This document shows, piece after piece, positions 44,037 through 52,232 of a stretch of 64,000 bases of DNA. The translations under genes and the position numbers were made by a program. Below the pieces are notes generated by a model. The model made no database searches. It was not told the origin of the DNA and saw only the letters and a list, made by a program, of their open reading frames with translations. The stretch is from positions 1,772,501 through 1,836,500 of the forward strand of contig NZ_JAQFII010000001.1 in NCBI RefSeq assembly GCF_029504575.1, written 5' to 3'. The DNA comes from Streptomyces sp. SPB162 (GTDB taxonomy: Bacteria; Actinomycetota; Actinomycetes; Streptomycetales; Streptomycetaceae). Within the stretch, counting starts at the first letter, position 1; each line of letters starts with the position of its first letter.

Positions 44037-45047
44037 ATGACCATGCTGGACAACCGCACCGAGCCGACCGCCTCCCCGTCCCCGTGGCCCGCCGCGTACC
44101 CGGACGGATATGCCGTGGTCGACGTCGAGACCACCGGTCTCGGCCGCGACGACCGGATAGTGTCCGCCGCCGTCTACCGGCTGGACTCCCGGGGCGAGGT
44201 CCAGGACCACTGGTACTCGCCGGTCAACCCGTTGCGCGATCCCGGCCCGGTGTGGATCCACGGACTGACCAGCGCGATGCTCGCGGACGCCCCGCTCTTC
44301 CCGGAGATCGCCGCCGAACTGGCCGAGCGGCTGGCCGGCCGGGTCCTCGTGGCGCACAACGCGGTCTTCGACTGGTCCATGCTGGCCCGCGAGTACGCGC
44401 GGGCGAAGTCCACCGCCCCGGTCGAGCAGCGGCTGTGCACGATCGTGCTCGCCAAGGAGCTCCGGCTGCCGCTGGCCAACCACAAGCTGGAGTCGCTCGC
44501 CGCGCACTACGGCGTCATCCAGCAGCGCGCCCACCACGCCCTGGACGACGCGCGGGTGCTCGCCGAGGCGTTCCGCCCCAGCCTGCACCTGGCGGCCGCC
44601 ACCGGCCTGCCGCTGCCGCTGCACACCTGCCGGGCGCTGACCGAATGGGTCGAGGGCGGCGTCCCGGCGGCCCGCCCGGCGCCGGCCGGCGGCTCGTACG
44701 GCTCCTACCGCCCCGGCAGCTGGCGCCCCGCGCGCAAGCGGCCGTCCTGCCCGTACCCCAACCCGGGCCGGCTGGCGGCCGACGGTCCGCTCATGCAGGG
44801 GATGCGGGTGGCGTTCTCCGGTGACACCGGGATCGACCGCGAGCTGCTGGAGGACCGGGCGACCGACGCGGGGCTGCACGTCGCGTCCAGTGTCAGCCGG
44901 CTCACCAGCGTGCTCGTCACCAACGACCCGGACTCCTCCACTGGCAAGACCGTCAAGGCGCGCGCCTTCGGCACCCCCGTCATCGACGAGCGGCGCTTCG
45001 CGGAACTCCTCAAGGCGGTGACGCCCGCGCCGGGGGTACACGGCTGA
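44037..45047 (+). CDS. DEDDh 3'-5' exonuclease with C-terminal BRCT domain
   Basis: 336-residue nuclease resembling the DNA polymerase III epsilon subunit. DEDDh residues are visible as VVDVETTGLG (ExoI), LVAHNAVFDWSML (ExoII) and HHALDDARVLAEAF (ExoIII with His). A basic Pro/Ser-rich linker (about 215-245) leads to a BRCT-like domain containing MRVAFSGDTGIDRELL and VLVTNDPDSSTGKT. It probably acts in repair. No ribosome site is seen; TATTCT at 44029-44034 suggests a leaderless transcript starting at ATG 44037 or the in-frame ATG at 44043. Confidence 0.92.
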   Translation: MTMLDNRTEPTASPSPWPAAYPDGYAVVDVETTGLGRDDRIVSAAVYRLDSRGEVQDHWYSPVNPLRDPGPVWIHGLTSAMLADAPLFPEIAAELAERLAGRVLVAHNAVFDWSMLAREYARAKSTAPVEQRLCTIVLAKELRLPLANHKLESLAAHYGVIQQRAHHALDDARVLAEAFRPSLHLAAATGLPLPLHTCRALTEWVEGGVPAARPAPAGGSYGSYRPGSWRPARKRPSCPYPNPGRLAADGPLMQGMRVAFSGDTGIDRELLEDRATDAGLHVASSVSRLTSVLVTNDPDSSTGKTVKARAFGTPVIDERRFAELLKAVTPAPGVHG

Positions 45048-45118
45048 TCGAGTGGCGCGGCCGCGACGCGCCCGGCCGCGTGTTGCCCGCCGCCTCCCTG
45101 CGGCGCAATCTGTGCCCC

Positions 45119-45370
45119 ATGGCCCGTTGTGAAGTGTGCGGAAACGACTACGTCATGAGCTTCGAGGTGCACGCCCAGGGGGCGGTGCACGTCTTCGACA
45201 GCTTCGAGTGCGCCATCCACCGCATGGCGCCCATCTGTGAGCACTGCCGGGTGCAGATCGTCGGCCACGGCGTCGAGGCCGACGGCCAGTGGTACTGCAG
45301 TGCGCACTGCGCCAAGGCGGAGGGCGCGCACGGCGTAGTCGACCGTGTCGGCTCCGCCCCGATCTCCTGA
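45119..45370 (+). CDS. small cysteine-rich (zinc-ribbon-like) protein
   Basis: 83-residue protein with four Cys pairs or near-pairs: CEVC (4-7), FEC (about 33), CEHC (about 42-45) and CSAHC (about 61-65), plus several His; this suggests binding of one or two zinc ions. Similar Streptomyces proteins are sometimes labelled prokaryotic metallothionein-like. The ATG at 45119 overlaps a CCC run and has no clear ribosome site. It lies between the exonuclease and SURF1 genes in the same direction. Function unknown. Confidence 0.82.
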   Translation: MARCEVCGNDYVMSFEVHAQGAVHVFDSFECAIHRMAPICEHCRVQIVGHGVEADGQWYCSAHCAKAEGAHGVVDRVGSAPIS

Positions 45371-45414
45371 TCCGTCCCCATCGACCCGCTATCGGCAGGC
45401 ATCCCGCGACCGAG

Positions 45415-45426
45415 TACCGTCGTGGG
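45415..45426 (+). promoter_or_regulatory. -10 box for leaderless SURF1 transcript
   Basis: TACCGT (45415-45420) followed by six bases (CGTGGG) and the GTG start at 45427. No ribosome site is present, consistent with a leaderless mRNA. Confidence 0.45.
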
Positions 45427-46218
45427 GTGTACCGCTTTCTGCTGTCCCGCCAGTGGGTGATCCTCACGCTGCTCGGCCTGGTCATGATCCCCACGATGGT
45501 CAAGCTGGGCTACTGGCAGCTGCACCGCCACCAGCACCGGGTGGCCAACAACCACCTGATCAGCCAGAACGTCAAGGCCGCCGCCGTCCCTGTGGAGGAG
45601 CTGGCAGCGCCGGGCAGGACCGTGCCCCGCAAGGACCTGTACCGCGCGGTCAGCGCGACCGGCCGCTACGACCCCGCGCACGAGCTCGTCGCCCGCCAGC
45701 GCACCGCGGCCGACGGGCAGAAGAACGGGTATCACGTCATCACCCCGCTCGTGCTGGACGACGGCAGGGCGGTCCTGGTCGACCGGGGGTGGATCGACGC
45801 CGACGGCGGGCTCACCACGCTGCCGAGGATCCCGGCCGCCGCGTCCGGCGAGATCACCGTCACCGGGCGGCTGCGCCCCGACGAGACGAGTTCGAGCACC
45901 GGCATCAGGAACAAGAGCGGTCTGCCGGACCGCATGATCATGCTCATCAACTCCGCCGACCTGGCGAAATCCGACCCCCGGCCGCTGCTCGGCGGCTATC
46001 TGGAGCTGGCCACCACCTCCCCCAAGCCCTCAGGACCCCAGCCGGAACTGATCCCCGAGCCGGACGACTCCAGCATCGGCCCGCACATGGCGTACGCGAT
46101 CCAGTGGTGGCTGTTCTCGGCGATGATCCCGGTCGGCTGGGTCATTCTGGTGCGCCGCGAGCGCAAGGAGCGCGACTCCGGGCAGGAGTCCCCGAAAGGC
46201 GTTCCGGTCGCGGTGTGA
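45427..46218 (+). CDS. SURF1 family cytochrome oxidase assembly protein
   Basis: 263-residue membrane protein of the SURF1 family, which assists cytochrome c oxidase (heme a) assembly. It has an N-terminal transmembrane segment (about 7-27) followed by LGYWQLHRHQHR, an extracytoplasmic domain with HVITPLVLDDGRAVLVDRGW and a C-terminal helix MAYAIQWWLFSAMIPVGWVI followed by a basic cytoplasmic tail. GTG at 45427 gives the usual N-terminus. No oxidase genes are nearby. Confidence 0.93.
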   Translation: MYRFLLSRQWVILTLLGLVMIPTMVKLGYWQLHRHQHRVANNHLISQNVKAAAVPVEELAAPGRTVPRKDLYRAVSATGRYDPAHELVARQRTAADGQKNGYHVITPLVLDDGRAVLVDRGWIDADGGLTTLPRIPAAASGEITVTGRLRPDETSSSTGIRNKSGLPDRMIMLINSADLAKSDPRPLLGGYLELATTSPKPSGPQPELIPEPDDSSIGPHMAYAIQWWLFSAMIPVGWVILVRRERKERDSGQESPKGVPVAV

Positions 46219-46267
46219 ACCCGTCCCCGGCACGCTACGACCAGCAGTGTGTACGAAAGGCGGCCCC

Positions 46268-48055
46268 GTGCCAGGACTGATCGAGGACTACGCGCTCATC
46301 GGCGATCTGCAGACCGCGGCGCTCGTCGGCAAGGACGGCTCCATCGACTGGCTGTGCCTGCCCCGCTTCGACTCCGCCGCGTGCTTCGCGGCGCTGCTCG
46401 GGGACGAGGAGAACGGCTCGTGGCGGATCGCCCCGGCCGGCGGCGACCAGTGCACCCGGCGCGCGTACCGCGGCGACACCCTGGTGCTGGAGACCTTCTG
46501 GGAGACCGAGACCGGCACGGTCAAGGTCATCGACTTCATGCCGCAGCGCGACCGCGCCCCCGACGTCATGCGGATCGTGGAGTGCGTCTCCGGCACCGTG
46601 CAGATGCGCAGCGAGCTGCGGCTGCGCTTCGACTACGGCAGCATCGTGCCCTGGATGCGGCGGGCCGACGGCCACCGCATCGCGGTCGCGGGACCCGACT
46701 CGGTCTGGCTTCGCAGCTATCCGTCGCAGCTGCCGATGTACGGCAAGGACTTCTGCACCTACGCCGACTTCTCCGTCTCGGCGGGCGAGCGCGTCGCCTT
46801 CGTCATCACCTGGCACCCGTCGCACGAGACGCGGCCACGCCGGATCGACCCGTACGAGGCGCTGGACACCAGCATCGAGGACTGGGAGAAGTGGTCGGCG
46901 CAGTGCACCTACGACGGCCCCTGGCGCGACGCCGTGCTGCGCTCCCTCATCACCCTCAAGGCGCTCACCTACGCGCCGTCCGGCGGCATCGCCGCGGCCG
47001 TCACCACGTCGCTGCCGGAGGAGATCGGCGGGGTGCGCAACTGGGACTACCGCTACTGCTGGCTCCGCGACGCCACCCTGACGCTCAACGCGATGGTCTC
47101 CAGCGGCTACCTCGAGGAGGCCTCGAAGTGGCGCAACTGGCTGCTGCGCGCGGTCGCCGGGGACCCGGCCGACCTGCAGATCATGTACGGGATCTCCGGT
47201 GAGCGGCGGCTGACCGAGTACGAGGTGCCGTGGCTGGCGGGGTACGAGGCGTCCGCCCCGGTCCGGATCGGCAACGCCGCGGCCGGGCAACTGCAGCTCG
47301 ACGTCTACGGCGAGGTGCTCGACTCGCTCTACCTGGCGCGCGAGAGCGGACTCGCCGACGACAAGCACGCCTGGAGCCTGCAGCGCACCCTGATGGACTT
47401 CCTGGAGTCGAACTGGCGCGAGCCGGACGAGGGACTGTGGGAGGTCCGCGGGCAGCGCCGGCACTTCACGCACTCCAAGGTGATGGCGTGGGTCGCCGCG
47501 GACCGCGCGGTCCGCACGCTGGAAGCGCAGCCCAAGCGCGGCGGGGACCTGGCCGGCTGGCGGGCCATGCGCGACCAGGTGCACCTGGAGGTGTGCAAGC
47601 GCGGCTACGACAACGAGCGCGGCACGTTCACCCAGTTCTACGGCTCCACCCAGCTCGACGCGGCGACGCTGCTCATCCCCCAGGTCGGATTCCTGCCCGC
47701 CTCCGACCCGCGCGTGATCGGCACGGTCGACGCGGTGCGCAGGGAGCTGGACCACGGCGGCCTCGTCCGCCGCTACACCCTGGACGAGAAGGCCGTGGAC
47801 GGGCTGCCCGGCCAGGAGGGCGCCTTCCTGGCCTGCTCGTTCTGGCTGGTCGACGCGCTGCACTCAACCGGCCGCGAGCGCGAGGCGCGCGAGCTGTTCG
47901 GGCACCTGCTGAGCCTGCGCAACGATGTGGGGCTGCTCGCCGAGGAGTGGGACCCGGTCTCCCACCGCCAGCTCGGCAACTTCCCGCAGGCCTTCAGCCA
48001 CATCGGGCTCGTCAACACCGCGCTGCACCTGTCCGGGGCACGTAAGGGAGCATGA
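46268..48055 (+). CDS. glycoside hydrolase family 15 protein (trehalase/glucoamylase-like)
   Basis: 595-residue cytoplasmic GH15 enzyme; actinobacterial members are often trehalases or glucoamylases. It starts MPGLIEDYALIGDLQTAALV with the N-terminal beta-sandwich, followed by the (alpha/alpha)6 barrel with GGVRNWDYRYCWLRDATLTL, containing the first catalytic Glu region, and the C-terminal LLAEEWDPVSHRQLGNFPQ, including the catalytic base region. GTG at 46268 follows GAAAGGCGG and matches relatives; an earlier GTG at 46247 is less likely. The SDR gene starts four bases after its stop. Confidence 0.94.
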   Translation: MPGLIEDYALIGDLQTAALVGKDGSIDWLCLPRFDSAACFAALLGDEENGSWRIAPAGGDQCTRRAYRGDTLVLETFWETETGTVKVIDFMPQRDRAPDVMRIVECVSGTVQMRSELRLRFDYGSIVPWMRRADGHRIAVAGPDSVWLRSYPSQLPMYGKDFCTYADFSVSAGERVAFVITWHPSHETRPRRIDPYEALDTSIEDWEKWSAQCTYDGPWRDAVLRSLITLKALTYAPSGGIAAAVTTSLPEEIGGVRNWDYRYCWLRDATLTLNAMVSSGYLEEASKWRNWLLRAVAGDPADLQIMYGISGERRLTEYEVPWLAGYEASAPVRIGNAAAGQLQLDVYGEVLDSLYLARESGLADDKHAWSLQRTLMDFLESNWREPDEGLWEVRGQRRHFTHSKVMAWVAADRAVRTLEAQPKRGGDLAGWRAMRDQVHLEVCKRGYDNERGTFTQFYGSTQLDAATLLIPQVGFLPASDPRVIGTVDAVRRELDHGGLVRRYTLDEKAVDGLPGQEGAFLACSFWLVDALHSTGREREARELFGHLLSLRNDVGLLAEEWDPVSHRQLGNFPQAFSHIGLVNTALHLSGARKGA

Positions 48056-48059
48056 GCGC

Positions 48060-48821
48060 ATGGATCTCGAACTGAAGGACCGGGTGTACATCGTCACCGG
48101 CGCCACCCGCGGGCTGGGCCTGGCGGCCGCCCGCGAGCTGGCGGCGGACGGCGCGAAGCTGGTCGTCACCGGCCGCTCGCAGGAGTCGGCCGACGCGGCG
48201 GCCGGCGCGCTGGGCGGCCCGGGGAACACCGTCGGGCTGGCCGCCGACAACACCGCCGCGGACACTCCCGACCGGCTCATCGACGCCGCCCGCGCGGAGT
48301 TCGGACGGCTGGACGGCGTGCTGATCAGCGTCGGCGGCCCGGCAGTCGGCCTGACCGAGGACATCACGGACGACCAGTGGCGGGACGCGTTCGAGACGGT
48401 CTTCCTCGGTGCGGTGCGGCTGGCCCGGGCCGCCGCGGCGGCGCTCGGCGAGGGCGGCGTGATCGGCTTCGTGCTCTCCGCGTCGGTGTACGAGCCCATC
48501 ACGGGCCTCACGGTCTCCAACGGACTGCGGCCGGGGCTGGCGGGCTTCGCCAAGAACCTCGCCAACGAGTTGGGCCCGCGCGGCATCCGCGTCGTCGGGC
48601 TGCTGCCGTCGAGGATCGACACCGAGCGGGTGGCGGAACTCGACGCCCTCAGCGGCGACGCGGCGGCCGCCCGCGCCCGGCACAGCGCCGGCATCCCGCT
48701 GCGCCGCTACGGCACCCCGGAGGAGTTCGGCCGCGCCGCGGCCTTCCTGCTCTCTCCCGCCGCCTCGTACCTGACGGGCGTCATGCTCCCGGTCGACGGC
48801 GGCGCCCGGCACGGCTTCTGA
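48060..48821 (+). CDS. SDR-fold protein lacking the usual Tyr-x3-Lys active site
   Basis: 253-residue short-chain-dehydrogenase fold. The Rossmann motif TGATRGLG is intact at about 14-21 and the C-terminal GVMLPVDGGARHGF is standard, but where YxxxK is expected the sequence reads VSNGLRPGLAGFAKNLANEL, with no Tyr and an Arg for Lys. The region SASVYEPITG keeps a Ser. It may bind NAD(P) without normal dehydrogenase activity. It starts four bases after the GH15 stop, so co-translation is expected; a link to trehalose or glycogen metabolism is only positional. Followed by a hairpin. Confidence 0.85.
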   Translation: MDLELKDRVYIVTGATRGLGLAAARELAADGAKLVVTGRSQESADAAAGALGGPGNTVGLAADNTAADTPDRLIDAARAEFGRLDGVLISVGGPAVGLTEDITDDQWRDAFETVFLGAVRLARAAAAALGEGGVIGFVLSASVYEPITGLTVSNGLRPGLAGFAKNLANELGPRGIRVVGLLPSRIDTERVAELDALSGDAAAARARHSAGIPLRRYGTPEEFGRAAAFLLSPAASYLTGVMLPVDGGARHGF

Positions 48822-48826
48822 CCTAC

Positions 48827-48860
48827 GGCGCGCGGGGGCCCTCCCGGGCCGCCGCGCGCC
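48827..48860. terminator. bidirectional terminator between SDR and AmaP genes
   Basis: Arms GGCGCGCGG and CCGCGCGCC with further inner pairing of GGGCC and GGCC around a CTCCCG loop. It fills almost all of the 41-base gap between convergent stops. Confidence 0.75.
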
Positions 48861-48862
48861 GG

Positions 48863-49459
48863 TCAGCTGACGCGGCTGGCCCGGTGCTTGACGGCGCGCA
48901 GCCGCGCCTCGGCCGGGAGGTGGTCGAGCCCGGCGGAACTGCCCGCGCGCCGCAGGATGTCGGTGTCCAGGCGGGAGACGACGGTGTCGGGGGCCGCGTG
49001 GGGTGCCAGCGCGAGGGTGAGGCGCGCCCGGGGCGCGGAGCGCTTGCCGGTCAGCGTCGCGCCGGCCCGGTCCACGCCGTGCAGCGCCTCGGTCTCGGTG
49101 ACCAGGACGTCCTCCAGGGCGCGCCCCCGCAGGACGGCGTCCTGGCCGTCACGGCTGTCGACGCGCAACTGGCGCATCCGGTGGCTGCGCAGCTGCGCCA
49201 GGAACCACCACAGGGCCGCGAGCACCAGCACGCCCAGGGCGGCCAGCACGGCGGGCCACCACCAGCCGTCGTCCCGGTAGCGGGTGCGCTCGTGGGCCGT
49301 GAGGAGCACGTCCTTCGGCCCGTCGAAGGGCCACTTGTCCGGCAGCGTGAATCCCCAGCGGCGCTGCAGGTCCAGGCTGCCGACCAGCACGGCGAGACCG
49401 GCGACCAGCAGGAACAGGCCGGTCAGTGCCAGCAGGATCCGGTTGAGGGTGCTGCGCAT
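48863..49459 (-). CDS. amaP: AmaP-type alkaline-shock membrane anchor protein
   Basis: 198-residue membrane protein with two helices (about 7-30 and 68-90) and a soluble C-terminal domain. In Staphylococcus AmaP tethers Asp23 to the membrane, and the presence of two Asp23-type genes upstream in the same operon supports the assignment. Start at ATG 49459. It is the last gene of a five-gene minus-strand operon. Sequence similarity to the staphylococcal protein itself is low, so the label rests on topology and context. Confidence 0.82.
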   Translation of the reverse strand: MRSTLNRILLALTGLFLLVAGLAVLVGSLDLQRRWGFTLPDKWPFDGPKDVLLTAHERTRYRDDGWWWPAVLAALGVLVLAALWWFLAQLRSHRMRQLRVDSRDGQDAVLRGRALEDVLVTETEALHGVDRAGATLTGKRSAPRARLTLALAPHAAPDTVVSRLDTDILRRAGSSAGLDHLPAEARLRAVKHRASRVS

Positions 49460-49466
49460 CGGCGGA

Positions 49467-50132
49467 TCAGCCCTTCTGGGCGCGCTGGACGGAGATGGTC
49501 AGGGCGGGCGGACGGGCCAGCCCGAGCTGGACGACTCCCTCTCTCAGGGCGGTGTCCAGATCGGCCCGTACCTCGTCCAGGTCGCGGAAGTGCGACGCGG
49601 CGCGGGCGGTGACCCGGTGGCGGCCGACGCGGACCCGGACGGTGTGCACCCCGCCGACCTCCATCGCCCGGTCGCGCAGCGTGAGTTCGGCCGCGTGCCG
49701 GTCGAGCCCGGCGCGCACCCCCGTCGTGCTGCGGCGCATCGGCAGGACGTCGCGCAGACCCGGGGTCACGGCCAGCACGATCAGCCACAGGCCGATCGCC
49801 GCCGCGACCGCCGCGGCGGTGATGACGAGCCAGTCGTCCAGCGGCCGGGTGGCCAGTTCGCGCGCCAGCCGGGGCCGCCAGCTCATCGCGGCGCGGTCGG
49901 TACGGACCGCGGCGATGTCGTAGAGCAGGATCCCGGCGGCGCCCAGCACCACCAGCGCGGTCAGCGCCGACGGCACCCTGCGCTGCGACCAGAACCGGGA
50001 CGCACGGCCGGCCGGCGGCTCGGCGGGGCGCTCGGCGGTGGGCCCGTCGGGCCGGTCCGGCTCATGGGAGCCGATGACCGGCAGCTGCCGTGTCGTGCCA
50101 TCGGGTTCGGATGACGCACCGGTCCCGGTCAC
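49467..50132 (-). CDS. DUF6286 family membrane protein of the Asp23 operon
   Basis: 221-residue protein with a disordered acidic/proline-rich N-terminus (about 1-50), a first helix (about 55-75), a second (about 100-122), then a conserved soluble domain containing VRVRVGRHRVTARAASHFRD. The family occurs with Asp23/Gls24 genes in actinobacteria. Overlaps the upstream Asp23 stop by 4 bp and is followed seven bases later by amaP. Its role is likely structural, at the membrane side of the Asp23 assembly, but is untested. Confidence 0.82.
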   Translation of the reverse strand: MTGTGASSEPDGTTRQLPVIGSHEPDRPDGPTAERPAEPPAGRASRFWSQRRVPSALTALVVLGAAGILLYDIAAVRTDRAAMSWRPRLARELATRPLDDWLVITAAAVAAAIGLWLIVLAVTPGLRDVLPMRRSTTGVRAGLDRHAAELTLRDRAMEVGGVHTVRVRVGRHRVTARAASHFRDLDEVRADLDTALREGVVQLGLARPPALTISVQRAQKG

Positions 50133-50503
50133 AGCACCCTCCCCTCACTCTGCTGCCGAGCTGTCGCGGAGTGCAGACGCTCGATCTCGACGGCGACCTC
50201 GGGTACCTCCATACCCGTCAGCGCCCGCACGCGGTCCGCGACGTGGCTGCGGACCGAGCCGCAGACCCTGCCGAGATCACCCGGATAGCCCAGTTCCACC
50301 GACAACCGCACCCGCGCGGTCTCCTTGCGCACCGAGACCGACGCGTGCGGCTTGCGGTCCGGCGGCACGAGCCCGGACTCCGGGACGTCCGCGAGCACCT
50401 CGGACGCGGCCCGAGCGGCGATCTTCGCCACCACCCGGTCAGCGATCCTCAGCGCGCCGCGATCCGCGGCCGGCAGGGTGGCCGGGGCGGCAGCGGCCAT
50501 CAC
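50129..50503 (-). CDS. Asp23/Gls24 family envelope stress protein (short form)
   Basis: 124-residue cytoplasmic protein of the Asp23/Gls24 family. It begins [33 protein letters not shown] and contains VSVRKETARVRLSVELGYPG and EVAVEIERL, the alternating beta-strand pattern of the domain. It overlaps both neighbours by 4 bp (start in the small gene's stop, stop in the DUF6286 start), so the operon is tightly coupled. A second, longer family member lies upstream. Confidence 0.9.
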   Translation of the reverse strand: MMAAAAPATLPAADRGALRIADRVVAKIAARAASEVLADVPESGLVPPDRKPHASVSVRKETARVRLSVELGYPGDLGRVCGSVRSHVADRVRALTGMEVPEVAVEIERLHSATARQQSEGRVL

Positions 50504-50682
50504 CGCCGCCGGTCGCGGCTGCGGAAGAACTCTCCGGGCTCCAGGTCGCCGTCCAGGAACTTCCCGGCCACGAAGCCGACCGCGCCGAGCGCGGCCACCA
50601 GCAGGAACGCGCCGAATCCGCCGAAGTACCCGGCGAACCCGAGCGCCATGCCCACGATCAGTCCGACCAGTGACATCCTCAT
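50500..50682 (-). CDS. small glycine-rich membrane protein of the Asp23 operon
   Basis: 60-residue protein with two hydrophobic, glycine-rich segments (about 4-24 and 27-44) and a charged tail ending SRDRRR. The topology matches the DUF2273-type membrane proteins found in Asp23 operons of Firmicutes, and its place between two Asp23 genes supports a shared role. ATG at 50682 is used; the second Met is a plausible alternative. Its stop overlaps the short Asp23 start (ATGA). Confidence 0.78.
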   Translation of the reverse strand: MRMSLVGLIVGMALGFAGYFGGFGAFLLVAALGAVGFVAGKFLDGDLEPGEFFRSRDRRR

Positions 50683-50755
50683 CGTCCGCTCACCGTCCTC
50701 GTCTCACCGCTGTCGCCGGCGACGCCGGCCGCCGTCCCACCTGTCCGCGCGGTCG

Positions 50756-51271
50756 TCACTGGACCCTCTGCTCGCGGTCGTCCTCGTCGTCCTCGTCCGG
50801 CAGCTTCACATCGCCGACCGCGACGTTGACCTCGACGACCTCCAGGCCGGTCATCCGCTCGACCGCGGCGATCACGTTCTCCCGCACGGCCCGGGCCACT
50901 TCGACGATGGACACCCCGTACTCGACGACGATGTCCAGGTCGAGCGCGGTCTGCACCTCGCCGACCTCCGCCTTCACACCACGGGTGACGGACTTACTGC
51001 CGGGCACCCGGTCGCGCACCGCGCCGAAGGTGCGGGCGAAGCCGCTGCCCATCGCGTGCACGCCGAGCACGTCACGGGCGGCCAGCCCGGCGATCTTCTC
51101 GACCACGCCGTCGGCGATGGTGGTCCTGCCGCGGGTCGCGGGGTCGCCCAGCGGCGCCCGCCGGCCGGGCGTCCCCGAACCCGCGCTCGTGCCCTTCTCC
51201 AACGTTCTGCCTTCGCCCGCGGCATCGGGGCCGTTCGGCTCGGACATGTTGCGCTGTGCCGCCTCGGTCAT
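50756..51271 (-). CDS. Asp23/Gls24 family envelope stress protein (long form), operon leader
   Basis: 171-residue protein. A disordered N-terminus (about 1-48, with GSGTPGRRAPLGDP) precedes the Asp23 domain: GRTTIADGVVEKIAGLAARD, TRGVKAEVGEVQTALDLDIVVEYG, and VIAAVERMTGLEVVEVNVAV. It ends in an acidic DEDDEDDREQ tail. ATG at 51271 follows AAGGGAC. It is the first gene of the operon and is divergent from the unknown gene at 51408, with 136 bases between. A 73-base gap separates it from the next gene. Confidence 0.92.
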   Translation of the reverse strand: MTEAAQRNMSEPNGPDAAGEGRTLEKGTSAGSGTPGRRAPLGDPATRGRTTIADGVVEKIAGLAARDVLGVHAMGSGFARTFGAVRDRVPGSKSVTRGVKAEVGEVQTALDLDIVVEYGVSIVEVARAVRENVIAAVERMTGLEVVEVNVAVGDVKLPDEDDEDDREQRVQ

Positions 51272-51407
51272 CGCGAGTCGTCCCTTCGTCTGGGCTGCTC
51301 CGTGCACCACACTATGTGCGCATGCCCTACCGCGCTGCGGAGATGCGGCCAGGAGATACGGGGCGGACCGCCGTTCGGGTGGTGCGCGACGAAGGAGGCG
51401 GAGACCG

Positions 51408-52205
51408 GTGACTGTGGACCGTTTGACCCGTGCGGTACGGGAGCAGATCGCGTTCGGGCGCGTACTGCCGCTCGGCGGGGTGGGAGACGGTGTCTGGATC
51501 ACCGAGAGCGCGGCCGCCGAAGCGCTGCGCCGGGCGGTGGCCGGGCTCTCCGGTGTACGGGTCGGGTCCCTGCGCATCAGTCCGGAAGCGGAGGGGCCGA
51601 CGGGCCCGGCTACGGAGGTGGAGCGGACGGCGGACGGGGCCGGCGCTACGTCGCCCGTACCGCCGGGTGCGGTGCCGCCCGGCCCGCTGTGCGTGTCCGC
51701 GGCCTTCGAGGCCGCCGTGGACCGGCCGCTGACCGCCACCGCCGAACGGCTGCGGGCGGCTCTGTGGAGTGCGGCCCACGATGTGCTGGGGCTGCCCGTC
51801 GCCTCGGTGGACCTCGACGTCACCGGCCTGCTGGACCTCCCGGCCGGGCAGCGGGCCGTGCCGGTCCTCGATGCCGTCCCCGCCCCCGTTCTCGAAGGCG
51901 GCGCCACCGGTCAGGACCTTGAGGACACCGGGCCGGCGCCTGCCGCGAACGGCGTGGTCGTCGCCGCGCTCCTGGTGCCGGGCGTCGCCCGGGTGACCTC
52001 GCGGCTCGGCGGTTTCGCGTCCGGGATCCGCACGGCCGACGTCGGGGACCCGCCGGCCCGGGAGGTCAGGGCGCAGATCGCGGTCGTGCCCGGCCACCGC
52101 GCGCTGGACGTGGCCCGCGCGGTGCGCGTGGCGGTCACGAAGGCCGCGGACGCCGGTTCGCCGGGCCCGGTGACGACGGCGGTCGTGGTCACCGCCATCG
52201 GGTGA
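51408..52205 (+). CDS. unknown protein divergent from the Asp23 operon
   Basis: 265-residue soluble protein, function unknown; Streptomyces databases sometimes carry the name nucleopolyhedrovirus P10 family for such proteins, which gives no functional information. Two related beta/alpha halves can be seen (VRVGSLRIS, then VASVDLDVTGLLDL; and VARVTSRLGGFASGIRT with REVRAQIAVVPGHRALDVAR), a pattern resembling Asp23-like repeats without its motifs. The GTG at 51408 follows AAGGAGG. Divergence from the Asp23 operon from a shared 136-base region suggests a related envelope role. Confidence 0.72.
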   Translation: MTVDRLTRAVREQIAFGRVLPLGGVGDGVWITESAAAEALRRAVAGLSGVRVGSLRISPEAEGPTGPATEVERTADGAGATSPVPPGAVPPGPLCVSAAFEAAVDRPLTATAERLRAALWSAAHDVLGLPVASVDLDVTGLLDLPAGQRAVPVLDAVPAPVLEGGATGQDLEDTGPAPAANGVVVAALLVPGVARVTSRLGGFASGIRTADVGDPPAREVRAQIAVVPGHRALDVARAVRVAVTKAADAGSPGPVTTAVVVTAIG

Positions 52206-52232
52206 CCACAACCGTCCATCGCCCCGGTGGAA

